From the NCBI GenBank assembly GCA_902625475.1, contig CACOBR010000001.1, positions 62,001 to 126,000 of the forward strand: DNA of 64,000 nt, in the 5' to 3' direction. The notes below the pieces were generated by a model. It searched no databases. It was not told where the DNA came from and saw only the letters and a list, made by a program, of their open reading frames with translations. This document shows positions 28,080 to 38,105 of this stretch, one piece after another. Source of the DNA: an uncultured Alphaproteobacteria bacterium (GTDB taxonomy: Bacteria > Pseudomonadota > Alphaproteobacteria > Rhodobacterales > Rhodobacteraceae). A program made the translations under genes and the position numbers. The stretch's first letter is position 1, and the number at the start of each line of letters is the position of its first letter.

Positions 28080-31000
28080 ATGTATTATGTTCTTATGTCC
28101 ATTGTTTTTATAGATAAAGGCATAGAAGAATTTGATAATTTATACAATGAGTTATCTAAAACCCATCTTGTTTATTTATTGGATGATAAAAAAAATTCTT
28201 TTGCGCAAATATCAGAAATCATCAGTCATAATTCTAATTTGGGTTCTATACATATTTTTAGCCATGGCAGTCCAGGTGTCCTTCAGTTTTTAAGTGGATC
28301 AATATCATCTGATAATTTATTAAATTATGATCAAGAAATTCAATCTATTTCAAATTCATTAGGCCCTAAGGGCAATGTTCACTTCTATGGATGTAATGTT
28401 GGTCAAGGGGATAAAGGTCTTGAGTTTGTTAATCTTTTTTCTTCAATTTCAAATTTGGATGTTGCTGCTTCAGATGATGTTTCTGCACCTAAATTTTTAA
28501 ATGGTGATTGGGATTTAGAAGTTAAAACTGGTGAAATTCATCAAGCATCTATTATTCCTTTATCCTTTAAAGGTAGTTTAGGTGCTCCTTCGATTTCAAA
28601 TCTGAATACTAATATTGCATATACTGAAAATGCAGGGTTAGGAGCACTTGATACTGACATAACCATTTCAGGTGGTACTACTACTGCTGGTGATAAATAT
28701 GAGGGGGGGTGGATAGAGTTTAGTCTCTCTACTGCACAAACTACGGATATTTTAAAATTCACAGATGATGGTAGTGCTTCTACTGTTAATGGTCAGGTAT
28801 CTATTGTTAATTCAATCATTTATGTTGGAAATGGAACAGGGGCAGCTATCCTTGGAAATGTTGATTCAACTAAAAACGGTCTTAATGGTAATGCTCTAAG
28901 GGTTAATATTTCTAACAAATTTCAAAATGGAAATTTTGAAACTAACGATGGTTCATCTCAATTCGGCAATTGGCAAATATATGATAGTGGACCAATTTAT
29001 TTTGGAACTACTAAAATTGATGGACTAGATACCCCAACTGATACAACTCCTCCAAAATCAGGTATACCTATTTCTGATCAAAATGTTCCAACAGAAGTTG
29101 GATCATATAGTGGTGCAGTTAATGATGATGGCGGTGGAGAATACTCAGTAAGACTGACCAGTGGTAGCCCTAACAAAATAGTTGCAAAAAAGGGTTATGA
29201 TATCGTAAGGGGTCCTGCTCTTTACAGTGACAACACTGTCTATTTAAGGGCTAATGATCAAGTTAGTTTTGATTGGAAAGCTTCTGGTGGAAGAGATGCA
29301 TTTGATGTTTATGGATATATAGTTAATGTTAATGATAATTCATTTTTAAAAATTTTAGATGAAACAGGAACTTCTGCTAGTGCTACTACCAGTTGGGCAA
29401 CTGAAACTGCAACTGTTACCGCAGAGGGATCCTATAAATTTGTATTTGTTGCTGGTACTTTTGATTTTTCAGGTGGTAAATGGGCAGGGGCTCAATTATT
29501 TGTTGATAATGTAACAGTTACAGAGAATGTTGCTCCTCCAACTATTTCAGATTCAATGGTTCAATCCATTGCACAAAGGGTAAAATTTGAAAGTACATCT
29601 GAAGATCCTCCTGCCTCTAAAACTCTCACTGTAAAAACCACTAATCTAAATAATGCTGGAGCAGAACAAACTGGAACGGCAACAGCTACAATTAATTTTA
29701 CTAAATTAAATGATGCGCCTTCTATAACATCTTCAAATACTGCTTCTATTGATGAAAATCTTCCAATAACAACAGTAGTTTATGACGGTAACGCTACTGA
29801 TGTTGATTCATCAGATACTATTACTTTTTCAATTTCTGGAACTGATGCAGCTCTTTTTACAGTGGATTCAAATAATGGTGAAGTTAAATTAAAAACTTCG
29901 GCTGATTTTGAAACTAAAAACTCCTATAATTTTAATATTATTGCTACTGATAACGGAGCAGGAACACTTTCTACTACTAAAGCCGTAACACTTTCAGTAA
30001 ATAATCTCAATGATCCTCCATCAATAACTAGTGGGGCAACTGGAACAATTGCTGAAAATGCCTCAATTTCAACTATTGCTTATGATGCACAAGCTAGTGA
30101 TCCAGATGGTAATTCAATTACCTTTTCAATTACTGGCACCGATGCATCGTTATTTACTATTGATTCAGATGATGGTGAAGTTCGTCTTAAAAATTCTGCT
30201 AATTTTGAAATTAAAAATTCTTATTCAATTAATGTTGTTGCTACAGATAATGGATCTACGCCTGCTAATTCAACGAAGGCAGTTACTATTAACGTAACTG
30301 ATCAAAATGATAATCCTGCAGTAGTTAATGATACAGCAATTACCACACTCAATACTGCGAAGAATAATATTGCTATTCTTGCTAATGATAGTGATGAAGA
30401 CGGAGATACACTTACTATACAATCCATCAGTTATTCGGGTGCTGGGAATGCAACAACGAATGGTACAGTCATAAATTATACACCACCGACTGGGGTGGCT
30501 ACCACAACTGAAACAATTACTTATGTCATATCTGATGGAAATGGAGGTACTACTAATGGAACTTTGACAATGAGAGTTGTTACTCCATTAATCCAAGGTC
30601 CCAGTAATTCCGCGGGATCTGAAACATCCACAGTTTCAAAAAATGAAAATATAACCGCAGTTACCAATTTAACAGCTAATGTTCCTGTCACTTGGTCTAT
30701 AAACACAGGTCTAGATGGTAATAAGTTTGATCTAGATGCAGGGGGAAATTTAACATTTAAAGTTGCTCCCAACTTTGAAATTCCTACTGATGCTGACAAC
30801 AACAACACTTATCAAGTAGAAGTAAAAGCAGTTGAAGGTGGAGGTTTTTTTTCTACGCAAATTATTACTGTAACCATTCAAAATGTAAATGAAGCACCAC
30901 CTGTTATAGATGCGACTAATTTAACAGGATCAGTTTCTGAAAATGCCAATATTTCTGAAGTAATTTATGATGTTACAGCAACTGATGCAGATGTAAACGA

Positions 31001-32636
31001 TGTACTTACTTTTTCAGTTTCTGGGACAGATGCTTCTTTGGTAACAATAGATTCTGATGATGGCGAGGTTAGATTAAAATCATCTGCTGATTTTGAAAAT
31101 AAAAATTCTTATAACTTTAATGTAGTAGCAACAGATCCTGATGGCTCACAAGATACTGAAAGTATAACAGTAAATGTAACAAATGCTAATGATCAACCAG
31201 TAGTTACATCTGGTTCAACTGCAACATTAGCTGAAAATCTTTCAAACTCGACTGTTTTTTATACCATTACAGCAACGGATCAAGATGCTGGTGATAACTT
31301 ATCATTTTCAATCTCAGGAGACGATGCTTCTTTAATTGAGGTAGATACTGACGATGGCGAATTGCGATTAAAAACTTCTGCAGATTTTGAAAATAAATCC
31401 TCCTATATTTTTAATGTAATTGCTACAGATAATGGCGTTGGTAATTTATCCACACAAAAAGCTGTAACATTAAATATTACAAATGCGAATGATGCACCAT
31501 TACTAAAAAATGCTATTTTGGACATTGTTGTTAATGAAAATACATCTGGGGGTTATAATTTTAATGATACTTTTTCTGATCCAGATGATGATATCATAAC
31601 TTTGTCTGCTAGGTTATCATCTGGTTCGGTATTACCTGGCTGGATAACATTTGATGCAACGACTAATTATCTCACTATTACTCCCACAAGATCAGAGTTA
31701 TTAGGAGCTAATGTTGAAATAACTGCAAATGATGGAAATGGTGGGACTTTTTCTGATCAATTTATAATCAAAGTTAATCCATCCAATACCCCAGCTTTTG
31801 GCGGAGTAACCATTACTGGTGAAAAGTCCTTGGATAAATTAATAACTGCAAATGCATCAATTGCAGATCAGGAGGGATTAGGAACTTTTAACTATCAATG
31901 GTTTAGTGACGGTATCAAGGTTCAAGATTCAAATACAAATAATTACAAAATTCTTGCATCCGATCTTGGGAAAAAAATTAAGGTAGTTGTTAATTTTGTC
32001 GATGGGTTTGGATTTGCAGAGTCAATTTCATCTGATGAAATAAAAATAGAATTACCTATAAAAACTGTTATAAATTCAAGCTTGAGTAGTCGCAATGTTT
32101 TTAAAGATGCACATAGTCAGATTGTTTTAAAAGGTGGTGATACAGATGACATACTTGTCGCTGCTGGAGGTAATAGTGAAATTATAGGGGGAGATGGTTC
32201 TGATGTAGTTATTGGTGGTACGGGAAATAATCCAATTAGTGGTAACTCTCAAGATGATTTTTTAATTGGTGACTTACTTTTATCTGATTTTTTCTTTGGA
32301 GATGACGTTCTAAATGGAGGTCCTGGAAATGATTTAATCGAAGGTGGTAATGGAAATGATACTTTTGTTTTTGAACCTTCTAGTGGAAATGACACAATAG
32401 CAAAATTTCAATTAAATCTTTTGAATTTAAGTGAGTCGAAACCAATTGGTAAAGACTTTGAAAAAGGTAAAGATAAAATAAATCTTGAAGCTTTTGGATA
32501 CAAAGAGTTTTCAGATGTTAAACAAAAATTAGAAAATAATTCCGATGGTTTTGCACTTTTTAATGATCAAGATAGTTCTTTTTTGATTTATGGTGTTTCA
32601 GCAGATGAACTAAGTTTTCAAGATTTTATTTTATAG
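28080..32636 (+). CDS. Large RTX adhesin with DUF4347 head and cadherin-like repeats
   Basis: A protein of about 1518 residues. Order: an N-terminal DUF4347 domain (VFIDKGIEEF; HIFSHGSPGVLQFLSG; NVHFYGCNVGQG), a middle lectin- or jelly-roll-like section (to about residue 480), then several cadherin-like repeats of about 100 residues carrying TIDSDDGEVRLK, SADFE and VNNLNDPP-type signatures, and a C-terminal calcium-binding RTX region (GGPGNDLIEGGNGNDTF). The RTX tail and the lack of a signal peptide predict type I secretion. No TolC/HlyBD genes are in the window. Start could also be ATG 28095. A surface adhesin or biofilm matrix protein is most likely. Confidence 0.88.
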   Translation: MYYVLMSIVFIDKGIEEFDNLYNELSKTHLVYLLDDKKNSFAQISEIISHNSNLGSIHIFSHGSPGVLQFLSGSISSDNLLNYDQEIQSISNSLGPKGNVHFYGCNVGQGDKGLEFVNLFSSISNLDVAASDDVSAPKFLNGDWDLEVKTGEIHQASIIPLSFKGSLGAPSISNLNTNIAYTENAGLGALDTDITISGGTTTAGDKYEGGWIEFSLSTAQTTDILKFTDDGSASTVNGQVSIVNSIIYVGNGTGAAILGNVDSTKNGLNGNALRVNISNKFQNGNFETNDGSSQFGNWQIYDSGPIYFGTTKIDGLDTPTDTTPPKSGIPISDQNVPTEVGSYSGAVNDDGGGEYSVRLTSGSPNKIVAKKGYDIVRGPALYSDNTVYLRANDQVSFDWKASGGRDAFDVYGYIVNVNDNSFLKILDETGTSASATTSWATETATVTAEGSYKFVFVAGTFDFSGGKWAGAQLFVDNVTVTENVAPPTISDSMVQSIAQRVKFESTSEDPPASKTLTVKTTNLNNAGAEQTGTATATINFTKLNDAPSITSSNTASIDENLPITTVVYDGNATDVDSSDTITFSISGTDAALFTVDSNNGEVKLKTSADFETKNSYNFNIIATDNGAGTLSTTKAVTLSVNNLNDPPSITSGATGTIAENASISTIAYDAQASDPDGNSITFSITGTDASLFTIDSDDGEVRLKNSANFEIKNSYSINVVATDNGSTPANSTKAVTINVTDQNDNPAVVNDTAITTLNTAKNNIAILANDSDEDGDTLTIQSISYSGAGNATTNGTVINYTPPTGVATTTETITYVISDGNGGTTNGTLTMRVVTPLIQGPSNSAGSETSTVSKNENITAVTNLTANVPVTWSINTGLDGNKFDLDAGGNLTFKVAPNFEIPTDADNNNTYQVEVKAVEGGGFFSTQIITVTIQNVNEAPPVIDATNLTGSVSENANISEVIYDVTATDADVNDVLTFSVSGTDASLVTIDSDDGEVRLKSSADFENKNSYNFNVVATDPDGSQDTESITVNVTNANDQPVVTSGSTATLAENLSNSTVFYTITATDQDAGDNLSFSISGDDASLIEVDTDDGELRLKTSADFENKSSYIFNVIATDNGVGNLSTQKAVTLNITNANDAPLLKNAILDIVVNENTSGGYNFNDTFSDPDDDIITLSARLSSGSVLPGWITFDATTNYLTITPTRSELLGANVEITANDGNGGTFSDQFIIKVNPSNTPAFGGVTITGEKSLDKLITANASIADQEGLGTFNYQWFSDGIKVQDSNTNNYKILASDLGKKIKVVVNFVDGFGFAESISSDEIKIELPIKTVINSSLSSRNVFKDAHSQIVLKGGDTDDILVAAGGNSEIIGGDGSDVVIGGTGNNPISGNSQDDFLIGDLLLSDFFFGDDVLNGGPGNDLIEGGNGNDTFVFEPSSGNDTIAKFQLNLLNLSESKPIGKDFEKGKDKINLEAFGYKEFSDVKQKLENNSDGFALFNDQDSSFLIYGVSADELSFQDFIL

Positions 32637-32663
32637 TAAGGTTTATTTATCAGAAGTATTAGA

Positions 32664-33452
32664 ATGTTCATTAATTTAAAAAAATTATTCTCTTTATTAT
32701 TCTTGTTTTTTCTTATGTCTAGTTGTGGAGGAAGCATCAGCAATGATGAAATAAAAAAAATGTCACTTTTTGATTTTACCTCTAATGAGGATTCACCTTT
32801 AGAATTAATTACTGTTGATGGTACAACTTTGAAGCTTACAAATATTTCAGGAAAATTAGCAAGAGACGGTATCTCTAATACTATTATTATTGATGAAACT
32901 AAATACGAACAAATAATATTAAGTAAAAACCTTACTGATTATGTGACTATAATACCGGAAGGAAATTTAATTAATGGATCATTTGGATTAATAGGGTTGC
33001 AAAACGAACAATTTTCTTTACCAACAGGAAAACACATTTACAAAGGAGCTGCTGAAGTTTTTATAAATGATGGCAATGCTCTTTTTGGATTAAAAGGTAA
33101 TAGTCAAATAATTTTTGATTATGACGGAAAAAATACATTCATTACTGGAGAAATTAAATCACTTAATGGAAATAAATCCTTATTAGATCTTAGTTGTAGA
33201 AATTGTCCAGCAACAGAAATTGTTGATATTATATTTCCTAGTGGTCAAATTTGTAATCAAAACAGGATTTGTTTTAGTGAAATAGAGTTAAAAAATAGCA
33301 AATTAGACACTATATTAACAAACAATTATGAATTGGAATCCGATGGTTCATTTTTTGGTCCAGAAGGTTCTGAATTTGGTAATGTTTTCTCCGTAAAAGA
33401 TACAGATAGTGGATCAATTGAAATTAGAGGAGCAATTGCTGGTTCTAAATAA
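32664..33452 (+). CDS. Surface lipoprotein with TbpB-like C-terminus
   Basis: A 262-residue lipoprotein: signal sequence followed by the lipobox LMSSCGG with the cysteine at residue 21. The C-terminal part (SDGSFFGPEGSEFGNVF, then IRGAIAGSK) resembles the end of the transferrin-binding protein B beta-barrel family. Such lipoproteins are typically displayed on the cell surface. It is 27 bases behind the RTX adhesin gene, so the two are likely one transcript. No Slam translocon is visible. Ligand unknown. Confidence 0.7.
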   Translation: MFINLKKLFSLLFLFFLMSSCGGSISNDEIKKMSLFDFTSNEDSPLELITVDGTTLKLTNISGKLARDGISNTIIIDETKYEQIILSKNLTDYVTIIPEGNLINGSFGLIGLQNEQFSLPTGKHIYKGAAEVFINDGNALFGLKGNSQIIFDYDGKNTFITGEIKSLNGNKSLLDLSCRNCPATEIVDIIFPSGQICNQNRICFSEIELKNSKLDTILTNNYELESDGSFFGPEGSEFGNVFSVKDTDSGSIEIRGAIAGSK

Positions 33453-33639
33453 TTTATACTTATATATAAGAACAAATATTCAAATAATTTGTAAAAAATA
33501 TGTCAGGTTAGTTAACCGGATGTTTTTTTTAAAAATTAATCAAAAAATTATATTTGCCCCTCATTTTAACTTTGAGTTATACCAGTAAATCATGTTATAT
33601 TTGATAAATTATTTTTATTTTTTAATTAATGATAGAATA

Positions 33640-34032
33640 ATGATATTTGTAAAACCTAATACAGAAAAAGAAGCAGTTTCCTTATTAAATAATTCAAATG
33701 GGATTTCTAGAATCCAAGGTGGAGGAACTGATGTACTTGTTCAAATGCGTTCCGGTATAATCGAACCTGAATTGATTATTGAAATTAAAAATATTCCAGG
33801 AATAAGAGAAATCAAAGAAGTAAACGGTGGGTATGAAATTGGAGCTGCAGTTTCAGGATCAAACTTTAAAGAAGTGATTGATAATATTTCTTTAAAATAT
33901 CCTAGTCTTAAACCTCAAATTACAAGAGCAATTTCTCTTGCTATCGATGGAAAAATTTATAAGGAATCTTGGTTTTCACCGATTAATGAAGATAGTGAAG
34001 TTGACTTAATGCCTTATATGTAGGGTGGATAA
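33640..34032 (+). pseudogene. Remnant: FAD-binding oxidoreductase N-terminus joined to a MoaD/ThiS-like C-terminus
   Basis: The first 85 or so residues match the FAD subunit of molybdenum hydroxylases (ISRIQGGGTDVLVQMRSG; IGAAVSGSNFKEVID). The frame then continues into a ubiquitin-like sulphur-carrier tail (KYPSLKPQITRAISLAIDGK; NEDSEVDLMPYM). MoaD and ThiS end in Gly-Gly; here a TAG (34021-34023) separates PYM from in-frame GGT GGA TAA. The FAD subunit is normally about 280 residues, so most of it is absent. An internal deletion joining two former neighbours plus a nonsense mutation explains all of this. Start at ATG 33640 is preferred, since the upstream in-frame ATG adds only hydrophobic AT-rich sequence. 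Confidence 0.65.
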
Positions 34033-34097
34033 TTATTCTAATTTAATTGTAGTTTTACAAATTTGTATTTACAGTAATTTTATTTTATATAAAAGAA

Positions 34098-35096
34098 ATG
34101 TTTGAACTTTCCAAAAGAAGTATTGGTAAAACAAAAGTTGAAATTGATGTTTTAGGACTTGGCTGTGCACCTCTTGGAGGAAATTTTGTTGACTTAAGTT
34201 ATAATCAAGCTGCTGAGATAATAAAATTTGCTTTAGATTCAGGTATTAAGTATTTTGATACAGCCCCTTGGTACGGCTTTGGCAGATCTGAACGTGTTGT
34301 AGGTGACCAACTGAGAAATAGTCAATTTGTAATTTCTAGTAAAGTTGGGCGTATATTAAAACCTGGTGCTGTAGATAATCCATCAAATTATGGAATGGTA
34401 GATCCATTGCCATTTCATCCAATTTATGATTATTCATATGATGGTATTATGCGATCTTTTGAAGATGGATTGCAAAGATTAGGGTTGGAGCATATTGATA
34501 TTCTTTTAGTACATGATATTGGAGAATTTCAACATGGTGAGGAAAATAAAAGATATTTCAAGGACTTATCTGAAACTGGTTACAAAGCGATGGATGAATT
34601 AAGGAATAATGATGTAGTTAAAGCCATAGGATTGGGTGTTAATGAAAACCAAGTTTGCTTAGATGCATTAGAAATAGGTAATTGGGATGTTTTCTTATTA
34701 GCTGGTCGTTATACTTTATTAGAACAAACACCCCTAGATTCTTTATTTCCAAAGTGTAAAAATGCTGGCACTTCTATTATTTGTGGGGGACCTTTTAATT
34801 CAGGAGTATTAGTTGATAGAGAAATGTGGAATTATGCTAACGCACCAAAAAATGTAGTTGATAAAGTAAAGTCCCTAAAAAAGATTGCAGAAAATTATAA
34901 TATACCATTGCCGGCAGCAGCACTTCAATTCCCCTTATTTAACGAAATCATTACATCCGTAATTCCTGGAGCAAGATCTAAAAACGAGTTTGAACAGATC
35001 TTACAATGGTTTAAACTTAAAATTCCCTTTGATTTTTGGAAAGAACTTAGAGCTAAAGAACTTATTCATCATGAAGCTCCTATTGATAAAATTTAA
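34098..35096 (+). CDS. Aldo/keto reductase
   Basis: A 332-residue AKR protein. The catalytic tetrad is visible: Asp and Tyr in YFDTAPWYGFGRSE, Lys in FVISSKVGR, His in DILLVHDIGE. The branch containing L-fucose/D-threo-aldose dehydrogenase and pyridoxal 4-dehydrogenase is closest in pattern (GLGCAPLGGNF, AALQFPLF). It would oxidise or reduce a sugar or aldehyde with NAD(P). The start of the next gene overlaps its end by 26 bases. Confidence 0.88.
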   Translation: MFELSKRSIGKTKVEIDVLGLGCAPLGGNFVDLSYNQAAEIIKFALDSGIKYFDTAPWYGFGRSERVVGDQLRNSQFVISSKVGRILKPGAVDNPSNYGMVDPLPFHPIYDYSYDGIMRSFEDGLQRLGLEHIDILLVHDIGEFQHGEENKRYFKDLSETGYKAMDELRNNDVVKAIGLGVNENQVCLDALEIGNWDVFLLAGRYTLLEQTPLDSLFPKCKNAGTSIICGGPFNSGVLVDREMWNYANAPKNVVDKVKSLKKIAENYNIPLPAAALQFPLFNEIITSVIPGARSKNEFEQILQWFKLKIPFDFWKELRAKELIHHEAPIDKI

Positions 35097-37671
35097 AAAT
35101 TTATTCTCATCTTCTTCTATTTTTTTATTTTTTATTTTTTTTTCTATATGGATATTCCTCTCAGGAAATTTATTAGCATTTACTCAATATCCATTTCCTG
35201 AAATTAAAAACTATAAACCGTCAGAATATGGTGGTGATCCGCCGACTTGGGGTATCACACAAGATAAAATTGGAAGATTATATTTTGCAAATTCTTACGG
35301 TGTTATCATGTATGATGGTAAATTTTGGCAAAATGTTAAATTAGATGGGGATATACCAGCCAGATCTATAGCATCAGATGAAAAAGGTAATATTATCGTA
35401 GGTGGTGTAGGTAATTTTGGTTTTCTAAAAAGCGATGAAGATGGTAATTTAATTTATCAATCATTTAATCAGTATTTAGAAAATACAAATTATAACATCA
35501 ATGATATTGTTTACGAAACCATACCCTTAAAAGATGGCACGATTTTTTTTCGAATGAAAAATAGTTTATTATTTTTTAAAGATAAAAAATTTAAAAGTAT
35601 TAATATTGATAATAAGACTTTTGGTGTTAGTAGATATTTAAATAAATCAATTTATTTAGAACTATCTAATTCAGGATTATTTGAAATAATTAATGAAAAA
35701 TTAGTTCCAGTAGTTGGAGGTGATATCTTTAGTAATAAGTCAATTTCAGGTATTCACTTAACTAAAAATAAGTCACTTTTGGTTTTTACAAGAAGTTCAG
35801 GTGCATATTTACAGAAGGGATCTATATTTACAAAAATAAAAAATCAAGAAATTGATAATATTTCAGTAATTTATAGAACATTTCAATTAAAAGAAAATAT
35901 AGGATTAGCTACTTATGAAGGTATTTTTATAATTGATGATGAATTAAAACTGGTTACTAAGATTAATGAAGAAACTGGTTTAGATGGAAATAATATCAGG
36001 ACAATATTTATAGATAAGCAGGGATTATTTTGGGCAGGATTACAATCTGGAATTTCAAAAATTAATATTGATGATAATTTTAAATATCTTCCTATTAAAG
36101 ATTCAAAACTAAATAATTTAGTACATGATGTGATAGTTTTTAATGAAAAGCTCTATGCAGCTACAGATGTTGGGCTTAAAAAATTATCAACGAATGAAGA
36201 CAGGAAACGAGATGAATTTGTCTCAATTGCTCCAGAAAAATTGAATTCTCAAGTTTGGAGTTTAGAAATTTTGGATAATAAACTTTTCATTGGTTCTAAA
36301 TCTGGTTTTGGTTTTTTAGATCAAGATGATATGTATCATAATATTTTAAATGAAAAAACTAATGGAAGAATTGTTTACGAAGTAAAAAAAAGCAAAATTT
36401 TTCCAGAAAAATTAATAGTAAATACTGATAAAGGTCTCATCTATCTTGATAGTAATAATTTAAAAAATAGTTATACTATTTTCTCAAAATCAATAAAACA
36501 ATTTGTTGAATTAGAAGATACAAATGAAGTATGGATTACAGAATATGGAGAAAATATCTATAAGATTAAATTTTCTAAAAGTGAATCATTTAGTAAAATC
36601 AAAAAAAAATCAGAAATTTATAATATTAAATCAATTCCTTCTGAAAAGAATTTATTATTTAATTTAAATAATGAATTGTATTTATCTAATCATCATAAAA
36701 TATTTAGTTTTAACATTTTCGAAAATAAATTTATTGAAAGCGATCTTTTTAATAAAATACCAAATATTGCAAATAAAGAAATTCTTGATGTCAAACTCAA
36801 GAATAATAATAATTATTGGATTACATTTACTGAGGATTCATACGGAAAAAGAAAAAAGGAATTTTACGAAATTAATTTATCTAATGATGATATAATAAAA
36901 TTGCCTTTTGATAAAATAGAAGATTATTTATATACAGAGTTTCATTTTTTAGATAATTATACTTTAATGTCAGGCCATAAAGGATTGGTATTAATTGATA
37001 AAAGTGGAATTAGTAGTGCTAAAAATTATTCAGATAGTTTAATTTCTAGGATAAATATCAATAATTCTTCAATTTATAATCATGGTATTCAAAAGGATTT
37101 TTTTGATGAAATTTTTCAAATTAAAAAAGAGTTTTCCCACAATGAAAACAAAGTTTCATTTTCTATTGCATTACCTGATTACTTAAATGAAGAAAAAAAT
37201 AAATTCCGTTATAAATTAGAAGGTTTTGAAAAAGATTTCTCAGATTTCGAAAGAGAAACTAGAATTACTTACACAAATTTGGCACCTGGATCGTATAATT
37301 TTTTAGTTCAAGGTATGAATTCGTTGGGCTTAGTTTCATCTATTAATAATTATGAATTCAATATTAATAAACCATGGTGGCAATCCACAACCTTTTATAT
37401 TGTTCAGTTTATTATAATATCTACATTTTTATTTTTAACTTTATTCTTACGCCGTTCATCTAGAGCAAGCCGCATTGCTACAGCCTTTACTTTTATGATT
37501 ATTTTAGGTCTTTTTGAATTATTAAATATACTTATTGACCCATATCTTGAAAATATTTCAAATGGCGTACCTATTTTTTCTATTACTTCTAAAGTATTTT
37601 TAGGTTTATTGTTACTTCCTATTGAAAAATACATAAGTCGGTTACTTAACAATATATCCCCAATGTCGTAA
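35071..37671 (+). CDS. Membrane-anchored propeller sensor with Y_Y_Y domain
   Basis: An 866-residue protein. A signal/anchor (IFLFFIFFSIWIFLSG) precedes two-component-regulator propeller repeats (for example GLDGNNIRTIFIDKQGLFWA). A Y_Y_Y domain near residue 700 (FRYKLEGFEKDFSDFER; YTNLAPGSYNFLVQG) follows, then about three C-terminal membrane segments. In known hybrid sensors this layout leads to a histidine kinase or cyclase; here the protein ends after the membrane segments with no output domain. It may signal through a partner. The ATG at 35071 is chosen because it begins the signal sequence. Confidence 0.75.
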   Translation: MKLLLIKFKNLFSSSSIFLFFIFFSIWIFLSGNLLAFTQYPFPEIKNYKPSEYGGDPPTWGITQDKIGRLYFANSYGVIMYDGKFWQNVKLDGDIPARSIASDEKGNIIVGGVGNFGFLKSDEDGNLIYQSFNQYLENTNYNINDIVYETIPLKDGTIFFRMKNSLLFFKDKKFKSINIDNKTFGVSRYLNKSIYLELSNSGLFEIINEKLVPVVGGDIFSNKSISGIHLTKNKSLLVFTRSSGAYLQKGSIFTKIKNQEIDNISVIYRTFQLKENIGLATYEGIFIIDDELKLVTKINEETGLDGNNIRTIFIDKQGLFWAGLQSGISKINIDDNFKYLPIKDSKLNNLVHDVIVFNEKLYAATDVGLKKLSTNEDRKRDEFVSIAPEKLNSQVWSLEILDNKLFIGSKSGFGFLDQDDMYHNILNEKTNGRIVYEVKKSKIFPEKLIVNTDKGLIYLDSNNLKNSYTIFSKSIKQFVELEDTNEVWITEYGENIYKIKFSKSESFSKIKKKSEIYNIKSIPSEKNLLFNLNNELYLSNHHKIFSFNIFENKFIESDLFNKIPNIANKEILDVKLKNNNNYWITFTEDSYGKRKKEFYEINLSNDDIIKLPFDKIEDYLYTEFHFLDNYTLMSGHKGLVLIDKSGISSAKNYSDSLISRININNSSIYNHGIQKDFFDEIFQIKKEFSHNENKVSFSIALPDYLNEEKNKFRYKLEGFEKDFSDFERETRITYTNLAPGSYNFLVQGMNSLGLVSSINNYEFNINKPWWQSTTFYIVQFIIISTFLFLTLFLRRSSRASRIATAFTFMIILGLFELLNILIDPYLENISNGVPIFSITSKVFLGLLLLPIEKYISRLLNNISPMS

Positions 37672-37754
37672 ATAACTTTGAACTTGTAAAAGTAGACTTT
37701 AAACTAAAGAAATGTTATAAAGACACATAAATCATCAATACAGGCGATTACATT

Positions 37755-38105
37755 ATGAAAAAATTTTTAAATTTTACTTTTTATGTCTTTATTTTATCGG
37801 TTATTTCATCGTTTTCTTTAATGGCAAAAGAACCACCAAAAATTGGTGGAAAGGCCACAATTTCTGTTACGGTAGGTCAAGCTGGAATTATTAATCTTGG
37901 TGCGGCTGGGGAAGGTAAATCCTCTGCAAAACAAGCAGTTGGATCCGTTTTACAAGGAAATATTTCGGGGGGGCTTGATATATCTGTAAATACAAGTCAG
38001 GGAGCTATAATCAATGTAGGTGCAGGTGCTGCTGGAGTAGCCTTTTCTTGTCAAGAAGTTGGTACTATAGGCGACAATTGTGATGAAAACTCAGTTATCC
38101 CTTAG
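37755..38105 (+). CDS. Small secreted fibre-like protein, HfaA-like candidate
   Basis: A 116-residue protein with a signal peptide (FILSVISSFSLMA). The mature part repeats the pattern ISVTVGQAGIINLGAAGEG then VLQGNISGGLDISVN and IINVGAGAAG, rich in Gly, Ala, Asn and Ile. The same pattern opens the large repeat protein at 39694 (VTVKEGAIVNFGLAGLS). A minor fibre subunit or nucleator is the natural guess; HfaA of the Caulobacter holdfast anchor is the nearest analogy by size and by its CsgG-like neighbour. It heads a rightward operon. Confidence 0.55.
   Translation: MKKFLNFTFYVFILSVISSFSLMAKEPPKIGGKATISVTVGQAGIINLGAAGEGKSSAKQAVGSVLQGNISGGLDISVNTSQGAIINVGAGAAGVAFSCQEVGTIGDNCDENSVIP

Noticed and set aside
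29731..31500. Regular repeats that might suggest a CRISPR array
   Set aside because: The units are about 300 bases, in frame and encode cadherin-like domains.
33490..33540. GGTT/AACC hairpin before a run of eight T after the TbpB-like lipoprotein gene
   Set aside because: The stem is only four base pairs; too weak to call a terminator.
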